Notes: a model not told the origin generated them from the letters alone. A stretch of 64,000 bases of DNA from Rhodococcus sovatensis (GCF_037327425.1 NZ_CP147846.1:5704001-5768000); one strand, 5' to 3'. Counted from the first letter of the stretch, positions 7,457-16,489 are shown. Made by a program: numbers and translations.

Positions 7457-8620
7457 ATGTCGGCACCAGCCCTCGATGCGCACACTCCCTTCTCGATCGA
7501 CTCCGAGCGACTCGACAGCGTCCGCGCCGATGTGCGTACGTTTCTCCGAGCCGAGATCGATGCGGGAACCTTCGTTCCCGCCTGCGACAGCTGGATGTCG
7601 GGCTTCGACCCGGAGTTCAGCGCGCGCCTCGGTAGCCGCGGTTGGCTCGGAGTCACGATTCCCGAACAGTATGGCGGGCACGGCGGCAGTCAACTCGAAC
7701 GCGTGGTCATCGCCGAGGAGGTATTGGCGCACGGCGCGCCGGTCGCCGCGCACTGGATCGCAGACCGGCAGATGGCACCGAGTTTGCTCAATTTCGGTAC
7801 CGAGGACCAGCGGCAGAAGTACCTTCCAGGAATTGCGCGTGGAGAGACCTTCTTCGCTATCGGTATGAGTGAACCCGAGGCGGGTTCGGACTTGGCCGCT
7901 GTTCGCACCCGAGCCGTCGTCGATGGGGATTCCTGGCGTCTGAACGGCACGAAACTGTGGACCACCGGGGCACACCTGGCGCACGCGATGGTGGTGCTCG
8001 CGCGAACGGACGGAGAAATCGGTGATCGTCAGAAGGGACTGTCGCAGTTCGTAGTGGATCTGCCGCATCCGAGTGTCGAGATTCGGCCGATTCACAGCAT
8101 CGACGGCGAAGCCCATTTCAACGAGGTCGTGTTCCATGACGCTCACCTCCCCCAATCGGCGCTGCTGGGGGAGCGTGGACAGGGGTGGACCCAGGTCATG
8201 AGTGAACTCGCATTCGAGCGTTCGGGTCCTGAGCGGTACCTGTCCACGATGCCGCTGCTTCGCGCCTGGGTCGAGGAGCTTCGACGCGATGGATCGTCCG
8301 AGGAGCAGCAGCGAACCGTGGGACTACTGACCGCCAGAGCCTCGACGCTCCGACAGATGTCCCAGCAGGTCGCGCGCGAGCTATCGGCAGGCGGCCACCC
8401 CGATGTCCTGGCCGCCATGGTCAAGGATCTCGGATCCACGTTCGAGGGTGAGCTCGTCGAGCAGGTCCGTCGGGCGAGCGGCGTCGAACCGAGATTCGGC
8501 GGGGGCCGGTTTGCAGAACTGCTCGCCCAGGGAGTCCTGCACACGCCCGCCTTCACGTTGCGAGGCGGCACCAACGAGATATTGCGGTCGATCATCGGCC
8601 GCGGAATGGGACTGCGATGA
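7457..8620 (+). CDS. Acyl-CoA dehydrogenase
   Basis: A 387-residue FAD-dependent acyl-CoA dehydrogenase: N-terminal helical domain, then the FAIGMSEPEAGSDLAAVRTR signature, NGTKLWTTGA, and a C-terminal domain ending in LRGGTNEILRSIIGRGMGL, where the GGTNEI segment is typical of the subunit interface and FAD site. ATG 7457 follows GGAAGGAA at a good distance. The stop overlaps the next gene (ATGA). With the neighbouring second subunit-like dehydrogenase it may form a heterotetramer, as described for actinobacterial steroid and terpenoid side-chain FadE pairs. That pairing is inferred. Confidence 0.92.
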   Translation: MSAPALDAHTPFSIDSERLDSVRADVRTFLRAEIDAGTFVPACDSWMSGFDPEFSARLGSRGWLGVTIPEQYGGHGGSQLERVVIAEEVLAHGAPVAAHWIADRQMAPSLLNFGTEDQRQKYLPGIARGETFFAIGMSEPEAGSDLAAVRTRAVVDGDSWRLNGTKLWTTGAHLAHAMVVLARTDGEIGDRQKGLSQFVVDLPHPSVEIRPIHSIDGEAHFNEVVFHDAHLPQSALLGERGQGWTQVMSELAFERSGPERYLSTMPLLRAWVEELRRDGSSEEQQRTVGLLTARASTLRQMSQQVARELSAGGHPDVLAAMVKDLGSTFEGELVEQVRRASGVEPRFGGGRFAELLAQGVLHTPAFTLRGGTNEILRSIIGRGMGLR

Positions 8621-9723
8621 CAAGCCATCGAGACGATATTCGGGACGCGGTGAAACAGATTCTCGCCGGGTCCGAACCGACGATCGGGGCTCCGATTGCG
8701 CACTGGGACGCGCAGTCGTGGACGAACCTGACGGAATCGGGGTTTGCGGATCTGGGAATCGCCGAGGAGTCCGGCGGTAGCGGTGGCGATGTGACCGACG
8801 CGGTCGATGTTGCCGCCACTATTGCAGCGAGCGGCGTCTGCCTACCGATCATCGAACACGGTCTGGCGTGCTGGGTGGTCAGCACCACCGGCCTCGCCAA
8901 GCCAACGGGCACAGGAACGATCGGTGAGGATTCTTCGGGGATCGTCGCCGAGGAATCCTCGGGCACAGTTCTACTGAGCGGTCGGATTTCTGCGGTTCCG
9001 TGGGCCTCGATTGCGCAGTGGCTGGCTGTGTTCGACGGGCACTCCGTTGCCGTTGTCGACCTCGCAGCAGACGGGCTGGTAGTGCACCCGGGGACGGATA
9101 TCCTCGGCGCGCCTCTGTGCGACGTGGTCATGACCGGCGTCGTTGCCCGCAGTCACGCTCCGACGACGGTGTCGGCCTCGCAGGTGCGCAGTCGCGGCGC
9201 AGCGCTGTACTCGGCCGCGATGGCCGGCTCGGCCCGTGCGGTGGTCGACGCCACCATCCGACACACCTCGGATCGCACTCAGTTCGGCCGCCCGCTGGCG
9301 AAGTTTCAGGCGGTTCAGCAACGTCTGGCTCAGCTTGCGAGCACGGTGGCTCAGATGGAGCGGGCAGTCGACGAGGCAGCCGAGGCATTGGCGACGGATA
9401 GCACGCGTGCCGCGGTGGCGCTCGCCTCGGCCAAGGTGGTCGTGTCGGGCGCAGCGGCAGACGTTGCCGCAGCAGGGCATCACCTGCACGGCGCCATCGG
9501 ATTCACCCGAGAGCATCCACTCGGCCGATACACCGGGTCGCTGCAGAGCTGGCGAAACCGATGGGGCTCCGCCGATGACTGGGCTCGAGTTCTCGCCTCG
9601 CAGATTCTCGACGACGGTCCGGATCTGTGGGATCTCATAACCGGCGGCTCAGACGTAGCCAGCTCAGACGCAACCAGCTCAGACGCAACCAGCTCAGACG
9701 CAACCATCGGAGCGCGACCATGA
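8617..9723 (+). CDS. Acyl-CoA dehydrogenase, second subunit-like
   Basis: A 368-residue acyl-CoA dehydrogenase-like protein, more divergent than its upstream partner. The C-terminal half is clear: SDRTQFGRPLAKFQAVQQRL, then GAIGFTREHPLGRYTGSLQS. The middle beta domain is poorly matched to the usual FAD motif. Such degenerate partners occur in alpha2beta2 FadE complexes. It overlaps both neighbours by four bases. The last 24 residues are a low-complexity tail, (SSDAT) repeats, encoded by a 15-base tandem repeat; the tail lies after the conserved domain and is probably dispensable. Confidence 0.88.
   Translation: MTSHRDDIRDAVKQILAGSEPTIGAPIAHWDAQSWTNLTESGFADLGIAEESGGSGGDVTDAVDVAATIAASGVCLPIIEHGLACWVVSTTGLAKPTGTGTIGEDSSGIVAEESSGTVLLSGRISAVPWASIAQWLAVFDGHSVAVVDLAADGLVVHPGTDILGAPLCDVVMTGVVARSHAPTTVSASQVRSRGAALYSAAMAGSARAVVDATIRHTSDRTQFGRPLAKFQAVQQRLAQLASTVAQMERAVDEAAEALATDSTRAAVALASAKVVVSGAAADVAAAGHHLHGAIGFTREHPLGRYTGSLQSWRNRWGSADDWARVLASQILDDGPDLWDLITGGSDVASSDATSSDATSSDATIGARP
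9646..9705 (+). repeat. Tandem 15-base coding repeat, four copies
   Basis: Three exact copies of AGCTCAGACGCAACC (9661-9705) follow one imperfect copy (9646-9660). The period is a multiple of three, so copy number can change without a frameshift; the product is a run of Ser-Ser-Asp-Ala-Thr units. It lies just before the overlap with the CoA transferase start. It is not a CRISPR array because there are no spacers. Confidence 0.9.
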
Positions 9724-11006
9724 CACACGTGGATTCGGTACGTCCCGAGCAGCAGCACACACAGGTATCGAAGCGCATCGACGGACGTGCGGCCTGGCCG
9801 TCCGTTGCGTCCGGTGTTTCAGGAACGTTCGGCGGTGTTCTTGCAGGCATCCGGGTTCTCGACCTCAGCCGGGTGTTGGCCGGGCCCTACACGGCCCAGA
9901 TGCTCTCCGATCACGGGGCTGACGTGCTCAAAGTCGAAGGTCCTGACGGCGACGAGACGCGAGGCTGGGGTCCGCCGTTCGACGATGAGGGAACCAGCGC
10001 CTATTACCGCGGTCTGAATCGGAACAAGAGGAACATCTCGCTCGATCTACGAACCGACGAGGGGCAGGAGATTCTCGGCCATCTGCTGCGCGGCGCCGAC
10101 GTCGTCGTGGAGAACTTCAAGGCAGGCACCATGGCGCGGTGGGGATTCGACTACGAGAGCGTCCTCGCGCCGGAGAACCCGAGACTGGTGTATTGCCGGA
10201 TCACGGGATTCGGAGTCGACGGTCCGATGGGCGGTGCCCCTGGATACGACGCGGTGCTGCAATCATTCGGCGGCCTGATGAGCGTCAACGGATATCAGGA
10301 TCGAAGCCCGCTCCGGGTCGGTGTTCCGATCGTCGATCTCATGGCGGCCAACATGGCGTTCAGCGGCATCCTTCTCGCCGTCGTAGAACGCTTCAGGTCC
10401 GGTTTGGGTCAGCTCGTGGATATCGCTTTGCTCGATGCTGTCGTCTCCATGCTGCACCCGCATTCGGCCAACTGGATCGTCGACGGTTCCGTCCCGCAAC
10501 GAACGGGCGATCTGCACCCGTCGGTGGTGCCGTATCAGGTGTTCGAAACTCAGGACGGTGAGCTCTTTGTCAGTGCGGCCAACGATCGTCAGTTCCGGTC
10601 GATGGCCGCGGTGCTCGGAGTTGCCGAACTCGGCACCGACGAGCGCTTCTCCACCAACCGCGGACGCAGTGCGCATCGTGAGGAGTTGATCTCGCTGTTG
10701 TCCGGGATCATCGCGACGAGATCGAGGGATGAGCTGGCGGTGGCATTGGACGCGGTCGGGGTACCTGCCAGCCCGGTGTACACGGTCGATCAGGCACTGC
10801 GATCACCTCAGGTCGCTCACCGAAAACTGCTGGTCGAGACCGACGACTATCGGGGCATCGGCGTTCCGATCGCGTTGAGTCGATCGTCGACGACGGTTCC
10901 GGTGAATGCGGTCCCGCGCGGGGCCAACACGATCGAGACGTTGGCCGCGATGGGATACACCGAGGCCGACGTCACCGGTTTCGAGCAATCCGGTGCGATC
11001 GGCTGA
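9720..11006 (+). CDS. CaiB/BaiF (class III) CoA transferase
   Basis: A 428-residue family III CoA transferase. LAGIRVLDLSRVLAGPYTAQ opens the domain, followed by GADVLKVE, then the RGLNRNKRNISLDL and ENFKAGTMARWG segments and a catalytic-type aspartate region around YDAVLQSFGG. About 35 low-complexity residues precede the domain. ATG 9720 overlaps the dehydrogenase stop (ATGA). It probably moves CoA from an acyl-CoA donor to a free acid of the pathway, or acts as an alpha-methylacyl-CoA racemase. With the paralogue at 17896 it is the only visible means of CoA activation in the first 28 kb. Confidence 0.9.
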   Translation: MTHVDSVRPEQQHTQVSKRIDGRAAWPSVASGVSGTFGGVLAGIRVLDLSRVLAGPYTAQMLSDHGADVLKVEGPDGDETRGWGPPFDDEGTSAYYRGLNRNKRNISLDLRTDEGQEILGHLLRGADVVVENFKAGTMARWGFDYESVLAPENPRLVYCRITGFGVDGPMGGAPGYDAVLQSFGGLMSVNGYQDRSPLRVGVPIVDLMAANMAFSGILLAVVERFRSGLGQLVDIALLDAVVSMLHPHSANWIVDGSVPQRTGDLHPSVVPYQVFETQDGELFVSAANDRQFRSMAAVLGVAELGTDERFSTNRGRSAHREELISLLSGIIATRSRDELAVALDAVGVPASPVYTVDQALRSPQVAHRKLLVETDDYRGIGVPIALSRSSTTVPVNAVPRGANTIETLAAMGYTEADVTGFEQSGAIG

Positions 11007-11030
11007 TTGGTCACGAGGGCGCGAGTGACA

Positions 11031-11047
11031 ATACTGTATCCATTGTC
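11031..11047. promoter_or_regulatory. Operator-like site upstream of the GntR gene
   Basis: ATACTGTATCCATTGTC, within the partial palindrome ACAAT...ATTGT, lies 52 bases before the GntR start. It carries the TATCCAT variant of the island motif. A copy before the regulator itself is what autoregulation would require. A possible -10 element TACTGT overlaps the motif. Confidence 0.55.
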
Positions 11048-11098
11048 GAGAGCCAGATCCTCGACAGCGATTGTCGTTCACGATCCACTGGAGGTTCC

Positions 11099-11809
11099 GT
11101 GCCCCGTAAATCAGCGTCGGACGCTGCGAACCAACTGCCGTCGTCCAGAACCGCGTCCGACCGAGCGGCGTCGCGCGTCGTGGACGAGATTCAGCGAATG
11201 ATCATCAGTGGCGAACTGCTGCCGGGGCAGCAGGTGCGCCAGGAACTGATGGCCGAACGCCTCGGCGTCAGTAGGCTGCCGGTACGTGAGGGCCTGCGGC
11301 AGTTGACGGCGGAGGGTCTGGTTCGACATGAGCACAACGTCGGGTATGCGGTTGCGCGCCTCGAGCAGTTCGAGTTCGACCAGATCTACCTGATGCGTGC
11401 GGCGTTGGAGCGTGAGGTATTAGTGAGTCTGCCGGTATTCGACAACAAGGCGCTCGCGCACGTTCGGTCGCTGGCCGACGAGGTTGCCGAGGCCGCGGAC
11501 CGCGTCGACATTCTCACGATGCGTCTGTCCAACCAGGCCTTCCATTTCGCGATGTTCGATCAGTCGCCGATGAACCTGATCGTTCAGGAACTGCGCCGTT
11601 TGTGGACCTTGGCCATGCCCTATCACGCTGTATACCTTTACGATCCGGCGGCTCGGATTCGAATACTCGAAGAGCACGAAGATATGATTGCGGCCCTCGC
11701 CGATCACGACAACCATCGTTTGGTCGAGTTGATGAACGCGCACCGCCGAGGTGGCGAGTCCGGCACCAGTACGGTTCTGCGTGCGGGCGGTGTCTCGCCG
11801 GCGGTCTGA
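11099..11809 (+). CDS. GntR-family transcriptional regulator, FCD (FadR-like) type
   Basis: A 236-residue regulator. The N-terminal winged helix runs from about residue 20 to 85 (ELLPGQQVRQELMAERLGVS, then RLPVREGLRQLTAEGLV), followed by an all-helical FCD domain with the histidine-containing segments typical of metal- or acid-binding FadR-type sensors (SNQAFHFAMF, near the C terminus LVELMNAHRRGG). It starts at GTG 11099 behind TGGAGG. It is the best candidate for the regulator that reads the ATCCAAT sites, because one site is in its own promoter; the ligand would be an organic acid or acyl intermediate. Confidence 0.9.
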   Translation: MPRKSASDAANQLPSSRTASDRAASRVVDEIQRMIISGELLPGQQVRQELMAERLGVSRLPVREGLRQLTAEGLVRHEHNVGYAVARLEQFEFDQIYLMRAALEREVLVSLPVFDNKALAHVRSLADEVAEAADRVDILTMRLSNQAFHFAMFDQSPMNLIVQELRRLWTLAMPYHAVYLYDPAARIRILEEHEDMIAALADHDNHRLVELMNAHRRGGESGTSTVLRAGGVSPAV

Positions 11810-11888
11810 CCACGCTTCGACGTCGCCGATTCGGTTCGGTTCGAGAGGCGCAACCTTGCCCGCTCCAGCCACGACTGCGCTACAGTCG

Positions 11889-11905
11889 AACTGGATCCAA
11901 TTATG
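11889..11905. promoter_or_regulatory. Operator-like site upstream of the Baeyer-Villiger gene
   Basis: AACTGGATCCAATTATG contains the TGGATCCA palindrome. It overlaps a plausible -10 (TATGAA, 11902-11907) with GCTACA about 17 bases further upstream. The arrangement CGCTACA-N8-GGATCCAATTATG is nearly the same as the one before the MFS gene at 20560, where N is 9. Confidence 0.65.
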
Positions 11906-11936
11906 AAGCCACTTTAGTTAGAAATGCGGAGAAGAC

Positions 11937-13892
11937 ATGACAGAACCCGGCGGAGCACCGATCACCGAGAAATTCGACATCGAACCCGTTCGACTCGACC
12001 GTGACCGCTTGCGAGCGAGCCTCGCCGATGCCGACGCGGCGATCATGGTCTTGTGCGCGGTGCATGCTACCGGCGACACCAGCCTTCTCGATCGCTTCGC
12101 TCCGCTGGTCGAGCGAACCGTTCCAGAGGGCCCGCCCGCACGACCGGCCGTCGTCTCGATGTCCGGCGACCGTCGGGCAGAACTGGTCGACGTACTCGTC
12201 GACGCACTGTGCGGTGACCCGGTCACCCCCCACCTGATCATCGACGATCCGAAGATGTTCGTGTCGATGGCAGCTCTGGCCGTTGGCGCTCCCGTGGACG
12301 AGGAGTTCGCCTCGCTGCTGCTCGAGCAGAGTGGCTTCGTTCCTGCACAGCCGGTGGTGAAACGCACCAGGCGTCCTGAATCGAACCAGCGGATTGCGAT
12401 CCTCGGCGCGGGAATGGCAGGCATCGCCGCGGGCGTCTACGCCGACCGAAGCGGATTCGATTACGAGATCTTCGAGCGCAGCAACGACATCGGTGGCACC
12501 TGGCGAACCAACACGTATCCCGGTGTAGCAGTGGACACCCCGAGTTTGTACTATTCGTACTCGTTCGACCTCAACGCGGAGTGGAGCCGATACTATCCGG
12601 TCGGCGGCGAGTATCAGGAATACCTCCGCCGCGTCGTGGACCGCTTCGGAATCAAGTCCCGAATCAGGTTCGAGACCGAAGTGACCGGTCTGGAATGGAT
12701 CGAATCCGATCAGCAGTGGGAAGTGCGGAGCATCGACGCCGGGGGCGAGACGTCGACGGCGCGATTCACCGCGGTCATCACGGCATTCGGCTACCTCAAT
12801 CGACCCAAGTTCGCCGATGTCCCTGGCCGAGAAACCTTCTCGGGAACCACCGTGCACACCGCGCAGTGGCCGGCCGATCTCGACGTCGCTGGCAAACGCG
12901 TCGCGGTGATCGGTGCCGGAGCGACGTCGGTTCAGGTGGTCGGAGCCATAGCCGATCAGGTGGGGACGCTGAGTTTCTTCCAGCGACAACCACACTGGGT
13001 CATGCCGAAGAACACTCAGCCCGCGGCGGTTCCGGACGGCGAGCGCTGGCTGCTGGCGAACCTACCGTTCTACAATCAGTGGTTCCGCCTCAGGACTTAC
13101 TGGGGTGCAAGCGACAATATGTACGATGTCGTTCGCGCGGATCCCGAGTGGATGAGCAGTCATTTGTCCATTTCTCCTGCCAATGACGCGGTCATGCAAT
13201 TCTGCCTCGGGCATATCCATGATACGTTCTCAGATCGGCCCGATCTGGCTGCCGCGATGACACCGGATTACGCACCGGCCGGCAAACGTCTCGTTCGCGA
13301 TCCGGGCAACTTCTATTCATCCTTGAAGAAGCCCAATGTCGAGGTGATCACCGAGCGGATCGAGCGCATCGTCCCCGAGGGCATCGTCACCGCCGACGAC
13401 CGCACCCATGAACTCGACATCATCGTTCATGCAACAGGTTTCACGTTGGACTATCTCTCGCCCATCGAGATCCTCGGACGAGACGGCGTCGCGTTGAACG
13501 ATGTATGGAAGGGTGACGACCCGTTCGCCTACCTCGGCGGCACGGTGCCGCGATTCCCGAACCTGTTCGTCACTTCCGGCCCTAATACCTCGCCCGGCCA
13601 CGGTGGGGGGCACAACTTCACCGTAGAGGCCGTGTTGCACTACATCTTCGAGTGCCTGCAGCTACTCGTGGAGAACGACGGCCGTGCGATCGAGGTCACG
13701 GCCGACGCAACCGACGAGTACAACGAGCGGGTGGCGCAGCAGCTGGAGAACTCGGTGTGGAACACCCAAACCGGTGCGAATACCTACTACCGGAACAAGG
13801 CCGGTCGTGTGACTCTTCCGAGTCCGTGGCGAATGGTGGACTTCTGGACCATGCTCAGGACGCCGGATGAAGACGCGTTCACGGTGAGCTGA
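11937..13892 (+). CDS. Baeyer-Villiger monooxygenase with long N-terminal extension (HAPMO-like)
   Basis: A 651-residue FAD/NADPH monooxygenase that inserts oxygen next to a carbonyl to make an ester or lactone. Residues 1-145 form an N-terminal extension without a Rossmann motif, as in 4-hydroxyacetophenone monooxygenase-like enzymes. GAGMAG (about 157-162) binds FAD, the Baeyer-Villiger fingerprint FSGTTVHTAQWP is at about 301-312, and GAGATS (about 326) binds NADPH. Residues GGTWRTNTYPGVAVDTPS match active-site regions of the family. The gene is monocistronic between the GntR gene and a strong terminator. Substrate is inferred to be a cyclic or aryl ketone. Confidence 0.93.
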   Translation: MTEPGGAPITEKFDIEPVRLDRDRLRASLADADAAIMVLCAVHATGDTSLLDRFAPLVERTVPEGPPARPAVVSMSGDRRAELVDVLVDALCGDPVTPHLIIDDPKMFVSMAALAVGAPVDEEFASLLLEQSGFVPAQPVVKRTRRPESNQRIAILGAGMAGIAAGVYADRSGFDYEIFERSNDIGGTWRTNTYPGVAVDTPSLYYSYSFDLNAEWSRYYPVGGEYQEYLRRVVDRFGIKSRIRFETEVTGLEWIESDQQWEVRSIDAGGETSTARFTAVITAFGYLNRPKFADVPGRETFSGTTVHTAQWPADLDVAGKRVAVIGAGATSVQVVGAIADQVGTLSFFQRQPHWVMPKNTQPAAVPDGERWLLANLPFYNQWFRLRTYWGASDNMYDVVRADPEWMSSHLSISPANDAVMQFCLGHIHDTFSDRPDLAAAMTPDYAPAGKRLVRDPGNFYSSLKKPNVEVITERIERIVPEGIVTADDRTHELDIIVHATGFTLDYLSPIEILGRDGVALNDVWKGDDPFAYLGGTVPRFPNLFVTSGPNTSPGHGGGHNFTVEAVLHYIFECLQLLVENDGRAIEVTADATDEYNERVAQQLENSVWNTQTGANTYYRNKAGRVTLPSPWRMVDFWTMLRTPDEDAFTVS

Positions 13893-13919
13893 CACTCTCG
13901 ACCTGAAGATCGCAAGACC

Positions 13920-13953
13920 GAAGGGGAAGGAACCGTGAGGTTCCTTCCCCTTC
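13920..13953. terminator. Perfect bidirectional hairpin terminator
   Basis: GAAGGGGAAGGAACC pairs perfectly with GGTTCCTTCCCCTTC over 15 bases around a GTGA tetraloop. It sits between the converging Baeyer-Villiger gene and the SnoaL-like gene, so it can serve both. It is the strongest terminator seen in the window. Confidence 0.92.
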
Positions 13954-13971
13954 AGCTCGTTGTTGCTTCGG

Positions 13972-14400
13972 TCAGGATCGAACCGTGCGGGCGGCGATAG
14001 ACCAGTGACCGTTCGTGCGCCGATACCGGTCTCGGTACTGTCCGCTTGCGATGACAGTCGGCACAGGACTCTCGGCAGTGGCCGATCGGAGCAGCATCCA
14101 TTCGCAGCCACCGCTCGCCTCGTTCTCGGACTCGACGGTGGCGAGAGCGTTCGTCACCAGATGGCGAGTGCCCGCGTCAGGGCCGGCAAAACCGGCATCC
14201 CGCGCTCCCTGCAGGTACGCAGCGATAGCTGCTCTGCCGCTGTATGATTCGCCGCCGACCGTGAACACGCCATCTGTGTCGAAGAGTGCCGAGACGGCGT
14301 CGACGCTGTCTGCGTCGTCCGCAGCGGCAGCGAACTCGACCATCAGGCGGGTCAGGGCGTGCTCGTCGGTGATCGTGCTCGACCCGGTCGATCCCGTCAT
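13972..14400 (-). CDS. SnoaL/NTF2-like protein
   Basis: A 142-residue nuclear transport factor 2-fold protein: LTRLMVEFAAAADDADSVDA, LFDTDGVFTVGG, SGRAAIAAYLQGAR, RHLVTNALATVE and a final RYRRTNGHWSIAARTV strand follow the usual order of the fold. Members include small hydratases, isomerases and binding proteins; no catalytic residue can be assigned. ATG 14400 overlaps the serine hydrolase stop. It is the last gene of the operon SDR-serine hydrolase-SnoaL running leftwards from 16480. Confidence 0.8.
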   Translation of the reverse strand: MTGSTGSSTITDEHALTRLMVEFAAAADDADSVDAVSALFDTDGVFTVGGESYSGRAAIAAYLQGARDAGFAGPDAGTRHLVTNALATVESENEASGGCEWMLLRSATAESPVPTVIASGQYRDRYRRTNGHWSIAARTVRS

Positions 14401-15590
14401 GACCGGACCCCTACGGAGTCGGCACGCAGGTCCGCAGCGACAGCTCGGACGGCTTCGGCGATCGGGGTGAAGGGGTGAATCTCGGTCGCGGCCGCGCCGT
14501 CGTGCATGGCATTGTGATTGATCGATACTGCCAAACCACTGTCGAGCTCGGCCCAACCGATCGCGCCGCCTGCCCCTGGATGGTGCACGATATTCGGATT
14601 GTCCCCCAACACAGGGTATCCGGCCGGATCTGGGCCACCCAGCCAGAATCCGTAGGCGCTGACCTGCGCGGGCTTGCCCATGTACCGGTCGGTGTCCTCG
14701 ACTTGGTCGCGAGTGACGGTGAAGCTGCGAACTCGTTCCTCGGACAGCAACCGGACACCGTCGAGGGTCCCGAGGCCGGCGAGAAGGGCGAAGAAGCGGG
14801 CGATCCCCTCAGCGGTGGCGATGACGCCGGCACCCGGATTGATACTGCGCCGGGACAATTCGGTGTTGTAGACCTCCGCGCCCGGGAACACAGCTGGTGG
14901 CATCCCGAGCAGATACTCCTCGGGATAGCCCACTGGAACAGAGCCGCCGGTCAGTTCGGCGACCCGGTCGTCGGCTTCGGCGGGCACGCCCATGTAGACG
15001 TCCTCGATGTCGAGGGGTGCGAACAACTCGTCCTGAAGGAACTGGGCGAAGTCTCGGCCACCGCCGTCCGTCCGCAACACGATCTCCGCTACCGCCCATC
15101 CCCAGACCAGGGCGTGGTAGCAGTTCGTGGTCCCTGGCTCGAACACCGTTCGAGTGTTCTCGATCTGCTCGATCATCCAGGACCAATTCGATTGGTTCTC
15201 CGGCGTAACACCTTCGGGCATCCAGGGGATCCCCCCGCGGTGACTGAGCAGGTGGCGCACGGTCATCGATTCCTTACCCAGCTTGCCGAACTCCGGCCAG
15301 TAGGTTGCGACCGTGGCGTCGTAGTCGACCAGGCCCCGTTCGGCCTGCAGATGCAATGCGGTCGAGGTGATGGCCTTGGTGACGGAAAACGTGGGGAACA
15401 GCGTATCGGTGGTGGCATCCGTCCCTGGTTTCGCCTGTCCCGACGCGGCATTGACGATCAACTGGCCGTCGAGATATGCGGCTACTTGAATGCCTGATTC
15501 GCCGCGCTCGCGAGACTCCGCCAATGCCGCGGCAATACGCGGATCGGTGGTGGGAACCGATTTTGTGTGTGTGTCGGATGGTGTGTTCAT
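14397..15590 (-). CDS. Serine hydrolase, beta-lactamase/EstB family
   Basis: A 397-residue protein of the class C beta-lactamase-like esterase family. The SxxK motif is SVTK (in PTFSVTKAITS), a tyrosine-containing motif YHALVWGWAV occupies the YxN position, and HPGAGG near the C terminus replaces the KTG box, as in EstB-type esterases. No signal peptide is visible, so it is cytoplasmic. It overlaps both neighbours (ATGA). In this island it is a second candidate for lactone or ester opening after Baeyer-Villiger oxidation. It is unrelated in close sequence to the hydrolase at 50700. Confidence 0.87.
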   Translation of the reverse strand: MNTPSDTHTKSVPTTDPRIAAALAESRERGESGIQVAAYLDGQLIVNAASGQAKPGTDATTDTLFPTFSVTKAITSTALHLQAERGLVDYDATVATYWPEFGKLGKESMTVRHLLSHRGGIPWMPEGVTPENQSNWSWMIEQIENTRTVFEPGTTNCYHALVWGWAVAEIVLRTDGGGRDFAQFLQDELFAPLDIEDVYMGVPAEADDRVAELTGGSVPVGYPEEYLLGMPPAVFPGAEVYNTELSRRSINPGAGVIATAEGIARFFALLAGLGTLDGVRLLSEERVRSFTVTRDQVEDTDRYMGKPAQVSAYGFWLGGPDPAGYPVLGDNPNIVHHPGAGGAIGWAELDSGLAVSINHNAMHDGAAATEIHPFTPIAEAVRAVAADLRADSVGVRS

Positions 15591-16480
15591 GCGGATACCT
15601 CTACTCCCATCATGGCCAGTTGTTCTCGGGGATCTTGCGGATCGGTCAGTTCGGTGAGATGTTGCCCGCGGGCCGCGGCCATGCCGGCGCAGATCGCGTC
15701 GTCGGAGAAGATCCAGAAGTCGCCCCGCGCAATGGCTTCCACCATGTGTTCGGCTGCCTCTATCGCATCGAGCCCGGCTGCGACGTTCGCCGACTGCATG
15801 GCGTCGAACACGGCATTGGCGACGGGGTTGGCGGTGGGAGCTTGCGTGCGTGCGGCGTTGAAGATCGAGCTCTTGATCGAGTACGGGAGAACAGCGGAGA
15901 CCTGTATGGGTGCTTCGATCAAGGCGATTTCTTGGTGCAGGCACTCGGTGAGCGCGAGGACGGCATGCTTGCTCACCGTGTAGGGGGCCTGCACGGGGGT
16001 GGACGAGAATGCTGCGACCGAGGACAGGTTCGCGATGACGGCGGGCGTACCTGCGGCGATCATTCTGGGTACGAAGGAGTGGATTCCGTGGAACACCCCG
16101 TCGACGTTGACGGACATGACTTTTCGCCACCGCGTCGGATCCACCTCCCACAGCAGTCCAGCATTCTCGAGGCCCGCGTTGTTGACCAGGAGTTCGACGC
16201 TGCCGAATTCGGCGAACAGTTCGGCCGCCATGGCGTCGACAGCGGGCGCATCGGTGACGTCGACGGAATATGCACTCGACTGGCCACCATCACCGGTGAT
16301 GTCGGCGGCGACCCGTTCGGCCGCAGCCGAATCGATGTCGGCGACGACGACATGCATCCCGAGAGCTGCAAGGTGACGGGCGAGTCCCTCCCCGATTCCG
16401 GCCCCGGCCCCGGTCACGACGGCGGTTCCCGACCCGAAACGCTCACTTGCGGTTGAAATATGTGTTTGTGGTGTATCCAT
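15587..16480 (-). CDS. SDR family oxidoreductase
   Basis: A 297-residue short-chain dehydrogenase with VVTGAGAGIGEGLARHL, NNAG, the serine in VIANLSSVAAF and YTVSKHAV as the catalytic Tyr-Lys segment. ATG 16480 lies nine bases after a good -10 hexamer, so the transcript is probably leaderless; an in-frame TTG at 16519 would place the promoter inside the coding region and is rejected. It heads the operon with the serine hydrolase and SnoaL genes and is divergent from the SDR at 16604. Confidence 0.9.
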   Translation of the reverse strand: MDTPQTHISTASERFGSGTAVVTGAGAGIGEGLARHLAALGMHVVVADIDSAAAERVAADITGDGGQSSAYSVDVTDAPAVDAMAAELFAEFGSVELLVNNAGLENAGLLWEVDPTRWRKVMSVNVDGVFHGIHSFVPRMIAAGTPAVIANLSSVAAFSSTPVQAPYTVSKHAVLALTECLHQEIALIEAPIQVSAVLPYSIKSSIFNAARTQAPTANPVANAVFDAMQSANVAAGLDAIEAAEHMVEAIARGDFWIFSDDAICAGMAAARGQHLTELTDPQDPREQLAMMGVEVSA

Positions 16481-16489
16481 GTCTGCGAT

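Noticed and set aside
9646..9705. Regularly spaced short repeats, considered as a CRISPR-like array
   Set aside because: The 15-base units are directly adjacent with no spacers, lie inside an open reading frame and keep its frame; it is a coding minisatellite.
14397..15590. Antibiotic-degrading beta-lactamase
   Set aside because: The SxxK motif is present, but there is no signal peptide, the KTG box is replaced and the gene is in a catabolic operon; an EstB-type esterase is more likely. The same applies to 50700.
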